From: Pseudomonas alkylphenolica
GTDB taxonomy: Bacteria > Pseudomonadota > Gammaproteobacteria > Pseudomonadales > Pseudomonadaceae
Length of the DNA: 64,000 nt
NCBI RefSeq assembly: GCF_004025535.1
Contig: NZ_QJRG01000047.1
Coordinates: 1,054,001-1,118,000 of the forward strand
Direction: 5' to 3'
The notes below the pieces were generated by a model. It was not told the origin of the DNA and ran no database searches. It saw only the letters and a list, made by a program, of their open reading frames with translations. Below, piece by piece: positions 16,897 to 25,920 of the stretch (its first letter is position 1; each line of letters opens with the position of its first letter). A program made the position numbers and the translations under genes.

Positions 16897-17269
16897 GGCC
16901 TGCGTCAGGATTAGGTTACCTGCGGTGCCCTCGTTCCGGATCAGATAACGCCCTGTATTGATTGGGAATACTCCTCACTGATACGGCAAACATGTGCCGA
17001 TAATGCGCTGTTTTTCTCGAAAATGGCCAATTCGTCTTGTTTTTTGCCACTGTTTTGTCCATGGAATTGCCTTGACATCACCTTGGCCACGCTAGCAAAA
17101 TTCGCATAAACTTTGCGCACAAAGTAATAGGTGAAAGCGCAAAGCTCATGTCAGTGATGTGCAACCAACGTTGAAGCCAATCCGCTAAGGCGCACGTACG
17201 AAAGCGCTTACACGCCGGGGCCCGGAGCACTGGCAGGGCGGGCCACTATAAGAATCAGGGGAGCAATAG
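16897..17269. other. intergenic promoter region of the decarboxylase-ACP cluster
   Basis: About 370 bp without a gene. It contains a possible sigma70 promoter (TTGACA at 17072-17077, 18 bases, then CAAAAT at 17096-17101) and a perfect inverted repeat, CTTTGCGC (17111-17118) and GCGCAAAG (17137-17144), just downstream of it. I see no TonB-receptor remnant. Confidence 0.5.
17111..17144. promoter_or_regulatory. candidate operator of the decarboxylase-ACP cluster
   Basis: Perfect 8-bp inverted repeat CTTTGCGC...GCGCAAAG with an 18-base spacer, just after a candidate promoter and 126 bp before the first gene. It could bind a dimeric regulator; the OhrR-like gene at 21703 is a candidate, but this is a guess. 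Confidence 0.35.
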
Positions 17270-18871
17270 ATGAAGCTTTCTAAAGCGCTGGTCCTCCAGG
17301 CAAAGGCGACGTTCGGGACACCGACTTACCTCTACGATGAAACCGTGCTGCGCAGCAGTTTCAATGAGTTGCGCGATGCATTACCGGACTGCGTGGACAT
17401 CTTCTATGCACTGAAGGTCAACCCCAATCTGTCGCTGGTGAAGTTGATCCGTTCCTACGGTGGCAACACTGAAGTCTGTTCGCTGGGCGAGCTGGAAATT
17501 GCCCTCAAGGCTGGAGTACCAGCGCAGGACATCATCTTTCTGGGCCCCTACAAAAAGCCCGAAGAGCACCGTCGAGCACTGGAAGTCGGTGTATTCGCCA
17601 TTGTCGTCGAGTCTGAAACCGAGTTGCGCAAGTTGTCTGCCCTGGCTGGGGAGCTGGGCTGCGACGCACCTGTGGCGATTCGCATCAACCCGAACTTCTC
17701 GGCGGCAGGCTCGCCCTGGAAGATGGGCGGCCGGCCAACGCACTTCGGTATCCAGGAAGATACCGCTGTCGAGCATTTCGCCGAGTACCTGGCGCTACCC
17801 AACATCAAGGTCAAAGGCATCCACGTTTATAACGGCACCAAGATCCTCGATGCCCAGTCGGTCTACGACAACGCGGCGTACATTCTCGACCTGTTCCGCA
17901 GCTTGTCCCAGCGCTATCAGCTGGACATGCGCATGGTCGATGTCGGCGGCGGCCTGGGCATCAAGTATTACGAGAACGAAAAAGAACTGGATACCGCCCA
18001 GCTCAAAGCGCTGCTGACGCCGCTGTTCAACGCGTTTCATCAGCAGTTTCCGCGGACCCGCATCATCCTCGAATCCGGACGATTCATTGCCGGCAAGTGC
18101 GGCTCGCTGCTGGTCACCGTCGACACGATCAAGGACAACCACGGCAAGACCTTTGCCGTCACCGACGGCGGTACCCATTGCCATGGCGCTGCAGCGGGTA
18201 GCGGCCAGGTGCTCAAGCGCAACTTTCGTATCGTCAAGGTGACCGGTACCAGCGATGCGCCATTGCGCGAATACCACATCTCCGGGCCACTCTGTACCCC
18301 GGATGACCTGCTGGGGCGCGATGTGCAGATCGAAACCCTGGAAGAAGGTGACCTGCTGGCGGTGACGGCATCGGGGGCTTATGGCCCTTCGGCTTCACCG
18401 ACGCTGTTTCACAGCCACGGGCACCCGGCCGAAGTGCTGGTCAGCCATGACCAGCTGTTTCTCGTGAGGGCGCGGCAGACGGCGCTGGAGATCCGCGACA
18501 GTCACGCTGACGTTCCCCTTGAAGCCATGCTCGGCGCTGGCACTGTCGCCGGGTCGGTAGCGGCTGCGCAGGTAGCCACCCAGCGTCAGCTGAGTGACAT
18601 CCTGCGAGTAGTGCTGAATCTGTCGGCAGACACGCTGATCGATGCCGATTCGCGCCTGCGCGACGACCTGGGGCTGGATTCGCTGACCTCGATGGAATTG
18701 CTGATCAGCCTGGAAGATGAGCTGGAAGGTTTTTTTGTAAACCCGGACACCATTACCCCGGGCCACTTCAACACGGTTGCAAGCCTGGCCGGCTATATCG
18801 ATGCACATCGCCAGACCCAGGCAGTGCGCCACTCCACGGAGGCTGTAGAGGTGCATCATGAACGCGTCTGA
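17270..18871 (+). CDS. PLP-dependent decarboxylase fused to an acyl carrier protein
   Basis: A 533-residue fusion. Residues 1 to about 410 are a fold-type III PLP decarboxylase of the DAP/ornithine decarboxylase family: YALKVNPN with the PLP lysine K49, DVGGGLGIKYYENE, ESGRFIAGKCG, and GPLCTPDDLL with the active-site cysteine. Residues about 430-510 are an acyl carrier protein with LRDDLGLDSLTSMELL, where Ser471 should carry phosphopantetheine. Separate decarboxylase and carrier pairs are known (BtrK/BtrI in butirosin; exosortase A-associated loci). Inference: an amino acid is loaded on the carrier by the next gene's ligase and decarboxylated while tethered. GGGGAG precedes the ATG. Confidence 0.88.
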   Translation: MKLSKALVLQAKATFGTPTYLYDETVLRSSFNELRDALPDCVDIFYALKVNPNLSLVKLIRSYGGNTEVCSLGELEIALKAGVPAQDIIFLGPYKKPEEHRRALEVGVFAIVVESETELRKLSALAGELGCDAPVAIRINPNFSAAGSPWKMGGRPTHFGIQEDTAVEHFAEYLALPNIKVKGIHVYNGTKILDAQSVYDNAAYILDLFRSLSQRYQLDMRMVDVGGGLGIKYYENEKELDTAQLKALLTPLFNAFHQQFPRTRIILESGRFIAGKCGSLLVTVDTIKDNHGKTFAVTDGGTHCHGAAAGSGQVLKRNFRIVKVTGTSDAPLREYHISGPLCTPDDLLGRDVQIETLEEGDLLAVTASGAYGPSASPTLFHSHGHPAEVLVSHDQLFLVRARQTALEIRDSHADVPLEAMLGAGTVAGSVAAAQVATQRQLSDILRVVLNLSADTLIDADSRLRDDLGLDSLTSMELLISLEDELEGFFVNPDTITPGHFNTVASLAGYIDAHRQTQAVRHSTEAVEVHHERV

Positions 18872-20435
18872 AGTGCTGTTGCAGGATGTGCTGGAGACCC
18901 GCAATGGTTTGCATCCAGACAAGGCCGCTGTCATCTACGCCGATGAAACCTACACCTACGCACAGCTGGACGACGCCAGTTCGCGGCTGGCGGCAGGTTT
19001 GCAGGTCAACGGCCTGCTGCGTCAGGAGCGGGTGGTGGTGTGCCTGGGCAACCGGGTCGAAACGGTCTGTGCGTTCTGGGGCATCCTCAAGGCGGGCGGG
19101 GTGGTGGTCAATGTCGGGCTGGACACACCGCCCGACACGCTCGACTACATCGTGCGCGACGCCGAGGCGTCGGTGCTGATTACCACCAGTGAGAAAATCG
19201 CCACCCTGTCGGTCAGTGCTGACGAAGTGGATCACCTCAGGCTGATCGTGTTGCTCGATGGCGAGGCCGGGTCGCCCGCTGCGCAAACCTTCGAAAGCCT
19301 GCTCGGGCAAGGCGCCGGGGTGCCATTGCCGTGCGGCAATCTCGACCTCGACCTGGCGGCGATCGTCTACACCTCAGGCTCCACCGGCTCGCCGAAGGGC
19401 GTGATGCTGACGCACCGCAACATGCTCGCAGCGCTGGGTTCGCTGCATACCTACCTGCAATACAACGATGCCGACAACGTGCTCTGTTCGCTGCCGTTGT
19501 CGTTCGACTACGGCCTGTACCAGATGATCATGGCAATCAACGCGGGGGCCACGCTGGTACTGGAAAAAGAGTTCACCTGGCCGCTGTTCCTGATTCGCAA
19601 GATTCGTCAGTACCAGATCACGGTGATCCCGTTCGTGCCCACCATGCTGATGTTGCTGCATGAATATGCGCACAAGCGTGGCGCGGTGTTCGCCGATGTG
19701 CGTATGGTCACCAACACCGGGGCATCGCTCAAGCCCGCCCACATTGGCCAGATGAAGGCGTTGTTCCCGCAGGCGCAGATTTTTTCCATGTACGGCCTGA
19801 CCGAGTGCAAGCGCTGCACCTATCTGCCGCCGGAGGACATCGACAACAAGCCCGGCAGCGTCGGCATCGCCATTCCCAATACGGAACTCTGGCTGGTGGA
19901 CGAACAGGACCAGCGCATCGATCAGCCTCACCACGTGGGTCAGTTGGTGATTCGCGGTGCCACGGTCATGGCGGGCTACTGGCGCAACCCGACCGCCACC
20001 GCGCTGGCGCTCAAGCCGGGGCGCTACCCGGGCGAAAGTGTGCTTTATACCGGTGATTACTGCAGCCTTGACGAAGATGGCTACCTGTATTTTCGCGGCC
20101 GCATGGACCACATGATCAAGTCACGTGGAATGAAAGTCAGCCCCAGCGAGGTGGAGAGCTTTCTCTACAGCATTGACGGTGTCGAAGCTGCTGCCGTGGT
20201 GGGTGTTGAGCATGCGACCGTGGGTGAGGGGTTGTGCGCATTCATTTCTCTGGGGCAGGGCGCCTCGTTGAGCACCGAGCAACTGCTTGAGCGTTGCCGC
20301 CAGGGGCTGGAGGCGCACAAAGTGCCACTGTCGATCAGTATCGAAAACAGTTTGCCGCGTACTGCCAACGGCAAGGTCGACCTGCAGCGCTTGCAGCAGT
20401 TGGCGCGTAACGCACAGGTAGCGCTGGTCGGATGA
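18858..20435 (+). CDS. AMP-forming acyl/aminoacyl ligase
   Basis: A 525-residue adenylate-forming enzyme with all core motifs: YTSGSTGSPKGVMLTHRN (A3), MYGLTECKRCTYLP (A5), YTGDYCSLDEDGYLYFRGR (A7/A8), KSRGMKVSPSEVE and PRTANGKVDLQRL with the catalytic lysine (A10). It overlaps the upstream fusion gene by 14 bases, so the two are translationally coupled. Inferred role: activate an amino or carboxylic acid with ATP and transfer it to the carrier domain of the preceding protein. The pairing resembles the ligase/decarboxylase/ACP set of exosortase A-associated loci. Substrate unknown. Confidence 0.87.
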   Translation: MNASEVLLQDVLETRNGLHPDKAAVIYADETYTYAQLDDASSRLAAGLQVNGLLRQERVVVCLGNRVETVCAFWGILKAGGVVVNVGLDTPPDTLDYIVRDAEASVLITTSEKIATLSVSADEVDHLRLIVLLDGEAGSPAAQTFESLLGQGAGVPLPCGNLDLDLAAIVYTSGSTGSPKGVMLTHRNMLAALGSLHTYLQYNDADNVLCSLPLSFDYGLYQMIMAINAGATLVLEKEFTWPLFLIRKIRQYQITVIPFVPTMLMLLHEYAHKRGAVFADVRMVTNTGASLKPAHIGQMKALFPQAQIFSMYGLTECKRCTYLPPEDIDNKPGSVGIAIPNTELWLVDEQDQRIDQPHHVGQLVIRGATVMAGYWRNPTATALALKPGRYPGESVLYTGDYCSLDEDGYLYFRGRMDHMIKSRGMKVSPSEVESFLYSIDGVEAAAVVGVEHATVGEGLCAFISLGQGASLSTEQLLERCRQGLEAHKVPLSISIENSLPRTANGKVDLQRLQQLARNAQVALVG

Positions 20436-20478
20436 ATGCCAAGGCCAGGTCAGGATGGTGGTACAGGGAGGTATCGGA

Positions 20479-21417
20479 ATGAACCCGGGACACAAGGGAC
20501 GTGACCAGTCACTGGACGTAAACGGCATTCACTTCGCATTGCGTACGTGGGGGAATGAAGGTGGTTACCCGGTGCTGGCCTTGCATGGCTGGCTCGACAA
20601 TGCGGCGTCATTCGAGCGCGTTGCACCATTGCTGAAGGATTGCTTTGTGGTAGCCCCGGACCTTGCCGGGCATGGGCGCTCGGACCACCGTCGCGCCGAC
20701 AGTGGCTACTACCTGTGGGAGCATGCCGACGACATGAATGCCCTGGTCGAATGCCTGGGCTGGAAACGCTTTGCAGTACTGGCCCATTCGATGGGAACCG
20801 GGGTGGCCTCGATTCTGGCCGCGATGAACCGCAACATCGACCGCATGGTGTTCCTCGACGGCATGGGCGCCCCCTTTACTCTGGCGCAAGGCAGCACTGT
20901 AGAGCACCTGCGCAAATCCCAGCGTTTGCTGCGCCTGGCGTTGCGCACGCGGATGCATGGCTTCAGCGGGCCTGAGCACGTCCAGTTCAGCAGCCTGGAA
21001 GCAGCCATCAACGAGCGACGCAACGGCATCGGTGGCAGCCTGAGTGAAGAAGGTGCTCGCTTGCTGGCCCAGCGTGACCTGATCAACCTGGGTCATGGCT
21101 ATCGCTGGCGCCATGACCCGCGCCTGGTGCTGCCCGAGTTGCTGCCACTGACCGAACAGCAGGCTTGTGAGTTCCTGCAGCAGATCACCTGCCCGTTGTA
21201 TCTGTTGCTCGGGCTGCAAGGGCTGTTTGCCGGCCCCGGGTTCGATAAAAGAAAAGCCGCCTTGCCGCTGGAGGCACGCGTGCGTTGGTACGACGGCGGT
21301 CATCATTTTCATCTGGATGCCCCTGTGCCCGGGTTGATCGACCAACTCAACGCGGCGCTTGGGGCAAGCGCGGGACGCGCGAATGTTCAGTCACTGAGTA
21401 AAGGAGTACACAGGTGA
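20479..21417 (+). CDS. alpha/beta hydrolase of the carrier-protein cluster
   Basis: A 312-residue alpha/beta hydrolase: LALHGWLDNAASFERV (oxyanion hole), nucleophile Ser in AHSMGTG (about residue 100) and GGHHFHLD with the catalytic histidine near the end. The acidic triad member is not obvious; the usual position reads LLLGLQGLFAG. GGAGG lies before ATG 20479. It is 43 bp after the ligase gene and probably in the same operon. Inferred role: release the product from the carrier domain as a thioesterase, or proofread mischarged carrier. Confidence 0.82.
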   Translation: MNPGHKGRDQSLDVNGIHFALRTWGNEGGYPVLALHGWLDNAASFERVAPLLKDCFVVAPDLAGHGRSDHRRADSGYYLWEHADDMNALVECLGWKRFAVLAHSMGTGVASILAAMNRNIDRMVFLDGMGAPFTLAQGSTVEHLRKSQRLLRLALRTRMHGFSGPEHVQFSSLEAAINERRNGIGGSLSEEGARLLAQRDLINLGHGYRWRHDPRLVLPELLPLTEQQACEFLQQITCPLYLLLGLQGLFAGPGFDKRKAALPLEARVRWYDGGHHFHLDAPVPGLIDQLNAALGASAGRANVQSLSKGVHR

Positions 21418-21530
21418 GTACGTTCTGCTGCGATACGTCAGACCTGGTACCTGCGGAGTACCACCGGTCAGCTGCTGACCTTGGACACCGCGATGTGCAT
21501 CGCCGGCCTGCGTATTTGTGCCCAGAATAA
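21414..21530 (+). CDS. tiny ORF with strong Shine-Dalgarno (38 aa)
   Basis: GTG at 21414 overlaps the hydrolase stop (GTGA) and stands seven bases after AAGGAG, the best ribosome-binding site in this cluster. The ORF (STFCCDTSDLVPAEYHRS...) stops after 38 codons and resembles nothing I know. Either a real small protein, or the start of a longer gene broken by a frameshift or deletion; the neighbouring frame also reads open for about 45 codons (LLTLDTAMCIAGLRI). Confidence 0.4.
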   Translation: MSTFCCDTSDLVPAEYHRSAADLGHRDVHRRPAYLCPE

Positions 21531-21702
21531 ACAGCACCACGGGATGAACTGCGTAGTTTGAGCGCGCACGGCACTGTGGCCAACCGCTATTGACCGGCGG
21601 TGATTACAACGACAATTGCGAATTCAAAAATGAGTTACCTGCCCTTGCACACGATTAACCAAACAATGTTGCCGCTGATGAGTCGGATCAGGGGAGGCGG
21701 GC

Positions 21703-22131
21703 ATGCTTGACCCGACCTTCGATTTCGACAAGATGCTGTGTTTTTCGCTGTATGCGACCGCCAACGCCATGGTTCGCGACTATGCCGAACCCTTGAAGCA
21801 GCGGGGCATCACTTATCCTCAATTGTTGGTGATGGCCGGCCTATGGAACAAGGATGATGTGTCGATCAGTGCCTTGAGCGAACTGACGCTGTTCGACCTG
21901 GGTACCCTGACTCCGATCGTCAGGCGCCTGGCCAATAACGGCTTTATCACCGTTTACCTTGACCCGGACGACCGCCGTCGGCGCAACGTGCTGCTGACCG
22001 ACAAAGGGCGCGCACTCAAAGCGGAAGCCGCCAAAGTGTTCAACAACATGGCCTGCAAAATTGAGCTTGAGGAGAATCAGGTGCAGCAGGTGCTGGATGT
22101 GTGCCAGCGGATTCGTTCGCGGTTGCGTTGA
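21703..22131 (+). CDS. MarR-family regulator, OhrR-like
   Basis: A 142-residue winged-helix regulator. The N-terminal MLCFSLYATANAMVRDY puts a cysteine where OhrR proteins have their peroxide-sensing cysteine; ITYPQLLVMAGLWNKDD and LFDLGTLTPIVRRLANNGFI are also typical OhrR/MarR segments, and the wing has DPDDRRRRNVLLT. The ATG at 21703 follows GGGAGG. No ohr peroxidase gene is adjacent; it sits behind the decarboxylase-ACP cluster, which it may control in response to organic peroxide or another thiol-reactive signal. Convergent with mobA. Confidence 0.82.
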   Translation: MLDPTFDFDKMLCFSLYATANAMVRDYAEPLKQRGITYPQLLVMAGLWNKDDVSISALSELTLFDLGTLTPIVRRLANNGFITVYLDPDDRRRRNVLLTDKGRALKAEAAKVFNNMACKIELEENQVQQVLDVCQRIRSRLR

Positions 22132-22149
22132 TCGTCGCTGGGGCGCGCC

Positions 22150-22719
22150 TTAGCCTTCAAGGAACGCCGGTGTGTTGAAGTTGCTCAAGCGCCGGTCGTC
22201 GTCGGCGAAGTCCAGTGCCCGCACCGGGTGCTTGAGCAAAACGTGCTGAAGGCTACGGTCGCCTTGTTGCCAGGCCTGTTCAATCGGGTTGCGCAGGGTG
22301 CACGGAACAAGGCTGAACATCGGCTGCCAGTAACCGGCCTGGCGGGCCATCACCGGATGGTTGTGCGCATTGGTCTGGGCCATAAGCGCAAGGATCAGCT
22401 CGCGGTCGATCAGCGGTGCATCGCAGGCCAGCACCACCAGCCACGGGTGGCGCGCCACGCCAAGTCCGGCCAGCACGCCGGCCAGCGGTCCGGGGAAATC
22501 GGCTTCAGTATCACTGACCAATTGATCCGCATACGGCCGGTAGCGGTCCTGGTTGCGGTTGCAGGAAATGATCAGGTCATCGGTCAATGGCCGCACCACC
22601 GCCTGCACATGAGCAATCAGCGGCGTGCCGTGCCAGCTCACCAGGCCTTTGTCCTGACCGCCCATGCGCTGGCCGCGACCACCGGCGAGCAGAAGAATGG
22701 AACAAGCGGCGGCGGGCAT
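22150..22719 (-). CDS. mobA: molybdenum cofactor guanylyltransferase MobA
   Basis: A 189-residue nucleotidyltransferase with the MobA signature LLAGGRGQRMGGQDKGL at the N-terminus and LACDAPLIDRELI in the middle. It joins GMP to molybdopterin, giving the MGD cofactor of formate dehydrogenases, nitrate reductases and related enzymes in the cytoplasm. The length fits the family. GGAG lies before the ATG. It is downstream of the RND pump genes on the same strand (61 bp), probably by chance of position rather than shared function. Confidence 0.92.
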   Translation of the reverse strand: MPAAACSILLLAGGRGQRMGGQDKGLVSWHGTPLIAHVQAVVRPLTDDLIISCNRNQDRYRPYADQLVSDTEADFPGPLAGVLAGLGVARHPWLVVLACDAPLIDRELILALMAQTNAHNHPVMARQAGYWQPMFSLVPCTLRNPIEQAWQQGDRSLQHVLLKHPVRALDFADDDRRLSNFNTPAFLEG

Positions 22720-22780
22720 CGGTACGGCTCCAGGCAGTGTCAGCTGCTCACGATCCCATGCACGCCGGCGCCTGTCCAGA

Positions 22781-25700
22781 TCAGTGCTCCTGCGCGGTGG
22801 CCTGAGCGTCTTGCGCTTGTGCGCGGCGCTTGCCGGTCAGGCGCATGACCACGACGAAGAACACCGGTACGAACACCACCGCGAGGGTGGCACTGAGCAT
22901 GCCGCCGATCACGCCGGTACCAATCGCCTGCTGGCTGGCCGAGCTGGCGCCACTGGCTATGGCCAGGGGCACCACGCCGAGGATGAATGCCAGCGAAGTC
23001 ATGACGATCGGGCGCAAACGCAGGCGTGCCGCCTGTACCGTGGCGTCGACCAGGTCATGGCCTTCATCGACCAGGTGCTTGGCGAACTCGATGATCAGGA
23101 TGGCGTTCTTCGCCGACAGGCCGATCAGGGTGATCAGGCCGACCTTGAAGAATACATCGTTGGGCATGCCACGCAGGCTCACCGCGATCACCGCGCCAAG
23201 TACCCCCAAGGGAACGACCAGCAACACTGAGGTCGGGATCGACCAGCTCTCATACAGCGCGGCCAGGCACAGGAATACCACCAGCAGCGACAGCGCCATG
23301 AGCATCGGTGCCTGCGAGCCGGACAGTCGCTCTTGCAGCGACAGCCCGGTCCACTCCAGGCCCATCCCCAGCGGCAGCTGGTCTACCAGGCGCTGAACTT
23401 CTTCCATGGCCTGGCCCGAGCTGTAGCCCGGTGCCGGCTCGCCCGACACGGCAATCGCCGGGTAACCGTTGTAGCGCGTCAGTTGTACCGGGCCGGTGAC
23501 CCACTTGGCCTGGACGAATGCAGACAGCGGGACCATTTTGCCACTGCTGTTGCGCACGTGGATCTTCAGCAGGTCTTCGACCTGGGCGCGCTGGTCTCCT
23601 TCGGCCTGCACCACGACGCGTTGCATGCGACCCTGGTTGGGGAAGTCGTTGACGTAGTTGGAACCCACCGCAGTGTTGAGCACATTACCGATATCGGCAA
23701 AGGACACGCCCAGGGCGTTGGCTTGCTTGCGATCAACCTCGAGCTGTACTTGCGGGCTTTCTGCCAGGGCACTTTCGCGCACGTTGGCCAGAATCGGGCT
23801 CTTTTCGGCGTTGGCCAGCAACTGGTCGCGGGCTGCCATCAAGGCCGCATGCCCCAGGCCGCCGCGGTCTTGCAGGCGGAACTCGAAGCCGCTGGAGGTA
23901 CCGAGGCCGTCTACGGGCGGCGGCAGGACGGAATAGGCGATGGCATCCTTGAGCTGGCTGAAGGCGGCGTTGGCGCGGTCGGCAATCGACTGGGCGCTGT
24001 CGTCGGCGCCGCGCTCGGACCAGTCCTTGAGGGTGGTGAATGCCAATGCAGCGTTCTGGCCGTTGCCGGAAAAACTGAAGCCCAGAATCAGCGTGCTGTT
24101 GCCAACGCCCGGCTCTGTGGTGTTGTGCGCTTCGATCTGCGCCGCCACCGCCTCGGTCCGCGCGCGGCTGGCGCCTGGCGGCAACTGGATGTCGGTGATG
24201 GTGTAGCCCTGGTCTTCAGTGGGCAGGAACGAGGAGGGCAGCTGGCTGAAGCCATAGACCAGGCCGGCAACCAGCACCAGGTAGACCATCAGGTAACGGC
24301 CGCTGCGCTTGAGCGCCTGGATGACCCAGCGCTGGTAGCCGTTGGTCAGGCGCTCGAAGCGGCGGTTGAACCAGCCGAAGAACCCGCGCTTTGCATGGTG
24401 TTCACCTTTGGCAACCGGCTTGAGCAAGGTGGCGCACAGCGCCGGGGTCAGGCTCAAGGCCAGGAATGCCGAGAACAGGATCGACACCGCCATGGACAGC
24501 GAAAACTGCTGATAGATGACCCCCACCGAACCCTTCATGAAGGCCATGGGCAGGAACACCGCGACCAGCACCAGGGTGATACCGACGATGGCACCGCTGA
24601 TCTGGGTCATGGCCTTTTTAGTCGCGTCGCGAGGCGACAGGCCTTCTTCACTCATGATCCGCTCGACGTTCTCCACCACCACGATGGCGTCGTCGACCAG
24701 GATACCGATGGCCAGGACCATGCCGAACAGGGTCAGCACGTTGACCGAGAAACCCATCGCCAGCATGACGGCAAAGGTGCCCATCAGCGCCACCGGCACC
24801 ACCAGGGTCGGAATCAGGGTGTAGCGGATGTTCTGCAGGAACAGGAACATCACCGCGAACACCAGGGCCATGGCTTCCAGCAGGGTGGTGATCACCTGCT
24901 GGATCGAGACCTTGACGAACGGCGAGGTGTCGTAAGGGATGGCAAACTTGGCGCCGGCAGGCAGGTAGCGCGACAGTTCGTCAAGCTTGTCCTGCACCAG
25001 GGTCGCCGTTTCCATGGCGTTGGCACCCGGTGACAGCTGCACGCTGAAGGCACTGGTAGGCTTGCCGTTGAGGCGGGTGCCGTACTGGTATTCCTGGCTA
25101 CCGATCTCGACCCGGGCAACGTCACCGATGGTCAGGCGCGAGCCGTCCGGGTTTGCGCGCAAGACAATGTCGGCGAACTCCTGGGCGGTGCTCAGCTGGC
25201 CCTTGATCACTACGTTGGCAGTAATTTCCTGGCTGCCGGTGGTGGGCAGGTCGCCGATGCTGCCAGGTGCAACCTGGGCATTCTGTGCGGCGATGGCCGT
25301 GTTGACGTCATCGGGGGTGAGGTTGAAGCCGATCAGCTTCTGCGGGTCGAGCCAGATGCGCATCGCCCGTTCCGAGCCATACAGTTGCGCCTTGCCGACG
25401 CCCTTGAGGCGGCGGATCTCGTTCATCACGTTGCGCGCAAGAAAATCGCTCAAGGTGACTTCGTCGAGGTTGCCGTCTTCAGCGGTCAGGGTTACCAGCA
25501 GCAGAAAGCCGGTGGAGACTTTTTCCACTTGCAGGCCTTGCTGGGTGACCGGTCGCGGCAGGCGCGACTCGACCACCTTGAGCCGGTTCTGGACATCGAC
25601 CTGAGCCAGGTCCGGGTTGGTGCCGGGCTCGAAGGTGGCCGTGATGGTGGCGCTGCCCAGGCTGCTCTGGGAACTGAAGTAGAGCAGGTTGTCGGCGCCG

Positions 25701-25909
25701 TTGAGCTCCTCTTCGATCAGGCTGACCACGCTTTCGTCGATGGTCTGCGCCGAAGCGCCGGGGTAAACGGCATAGATCTCGACCTGAGGCGGCGCGACGT
25801 CGGGGTACTGGGCCACGGGCAGTTGCGGAATCGCCAGGGCACCGGCGAGCAGGATGAACAGCGCGACGACCCAGGCAAAGACCGGGCGATCAATAAAAAA
25901 CTGCGGCAT
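22781..25909 (-). CDS. RND multidrug efflux transporter (inner-membrane pump)
   Basis: A 1042-residue HAE1-family RND pump of the MexB/AcrB type and of full length. It opens PQFFIDRPVFAWVVALFILL, has the two periplasmic loops, and carries the proton-relay segment GILVDDAIVVVENVERIM with adjacent aspartates in helix 4. GSVGVIYQQFSLSMAV and the final SLAFILGVVPLAIASGAGS-like region (read as FILGVVPLAIASGASSAS) are typical. It starts 11 bp after the adaptor gene. No outer-membrane channel gene follows, so it must use one from elsewhere, such as an OprM/TtgC homologue. Likely controlled by the divergent two-component system. Confidence 0.92.
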   Translation of the reverse strand: MPQFFIDRPVFAWVVALFILLAGALAIPQLPVAQYPDVAPPQVEIYAVYPGASAQTIDESVVSLIEEELNGADNLLYFSSQSSLGSATITATFEPGTNPDLAQVDVQNRLKVVESRLPRPVTQQGLQVEKVSTGFLLLVTLTAEDGNLDEVTLSDFLARNVMNEIRRLKGVGKAQLYGSERAMRIWLDPQKLIGFNLTPDDVNTAIAAQNAQVAPGSIGDLPTTGSQEITANVVIKGQLSTAQEFADIVLRANPDGSRLTIGDVARVEIGSQEYQYGTRLNGKPTSAFSVQLSPGANAMETATLVQDKLDELSRYLPAGAKFAIPYDTSPFVKVSIQQVITTLLEAMALVFAVMFLFLQNIRYTLIPTLVVPVALMGTFAVMLAMGFSVNVLTLFGMVLAIGILVDDAIVVVENVERIMSEEGLSPRDATKKAMTQISGAIVGITLVLVAVFLPMAFMKGSVGVIYQQFSLSMAVSILFSAFLALSLTPALCATLLKPVAKGEHHAKRGFFGWFNRRFERLTNGYQRWVIQALKRSGRYLMVYLVLVAGLVYGFSQLPSSFLPTEDQGYTITDIQLPPGASRARTEAVAAQIEAHNTTEPGVGNSTLILGFSFSGNGQNAALAFTTLKDWSERGADDSAQSIADRANAAFSQLKDAIAYSVLPPPVDGLGTSSGFEFRLQDRGGLGHAALMAARDQLLANAEKSPILANVRESALAESPQVQLEVDRKQANALGVSFADIGNVLNTAVGSNYVNDFPNQGRMQRVVVQAEGDQRAQVEDLLKIHVRNSSGKMVPLSAFVQAKWVTGPVQLTRYNGYPAIAVSGEPAPGYSSGQAMEEVQRLVDQLPLGMGLEWTGLSLQERLSGSQAPMLMALSLLVVFLCLAALYESWSIPTSVLLVVPLGVLGAVIAVSLRGMPNDVFFKVGLITLIGLSAKNAILIIEFAKHLVDEGHDLVDATVQAARLRLRPIVMTSLAFILGVVPLAIASGASSASQQAIGTGVIGGMLSATLAVVFVPVFFVVVMRLTGKRRAQAQDAQATAQEH

Positions 25910-25920
25910 GAATCAGGCCC

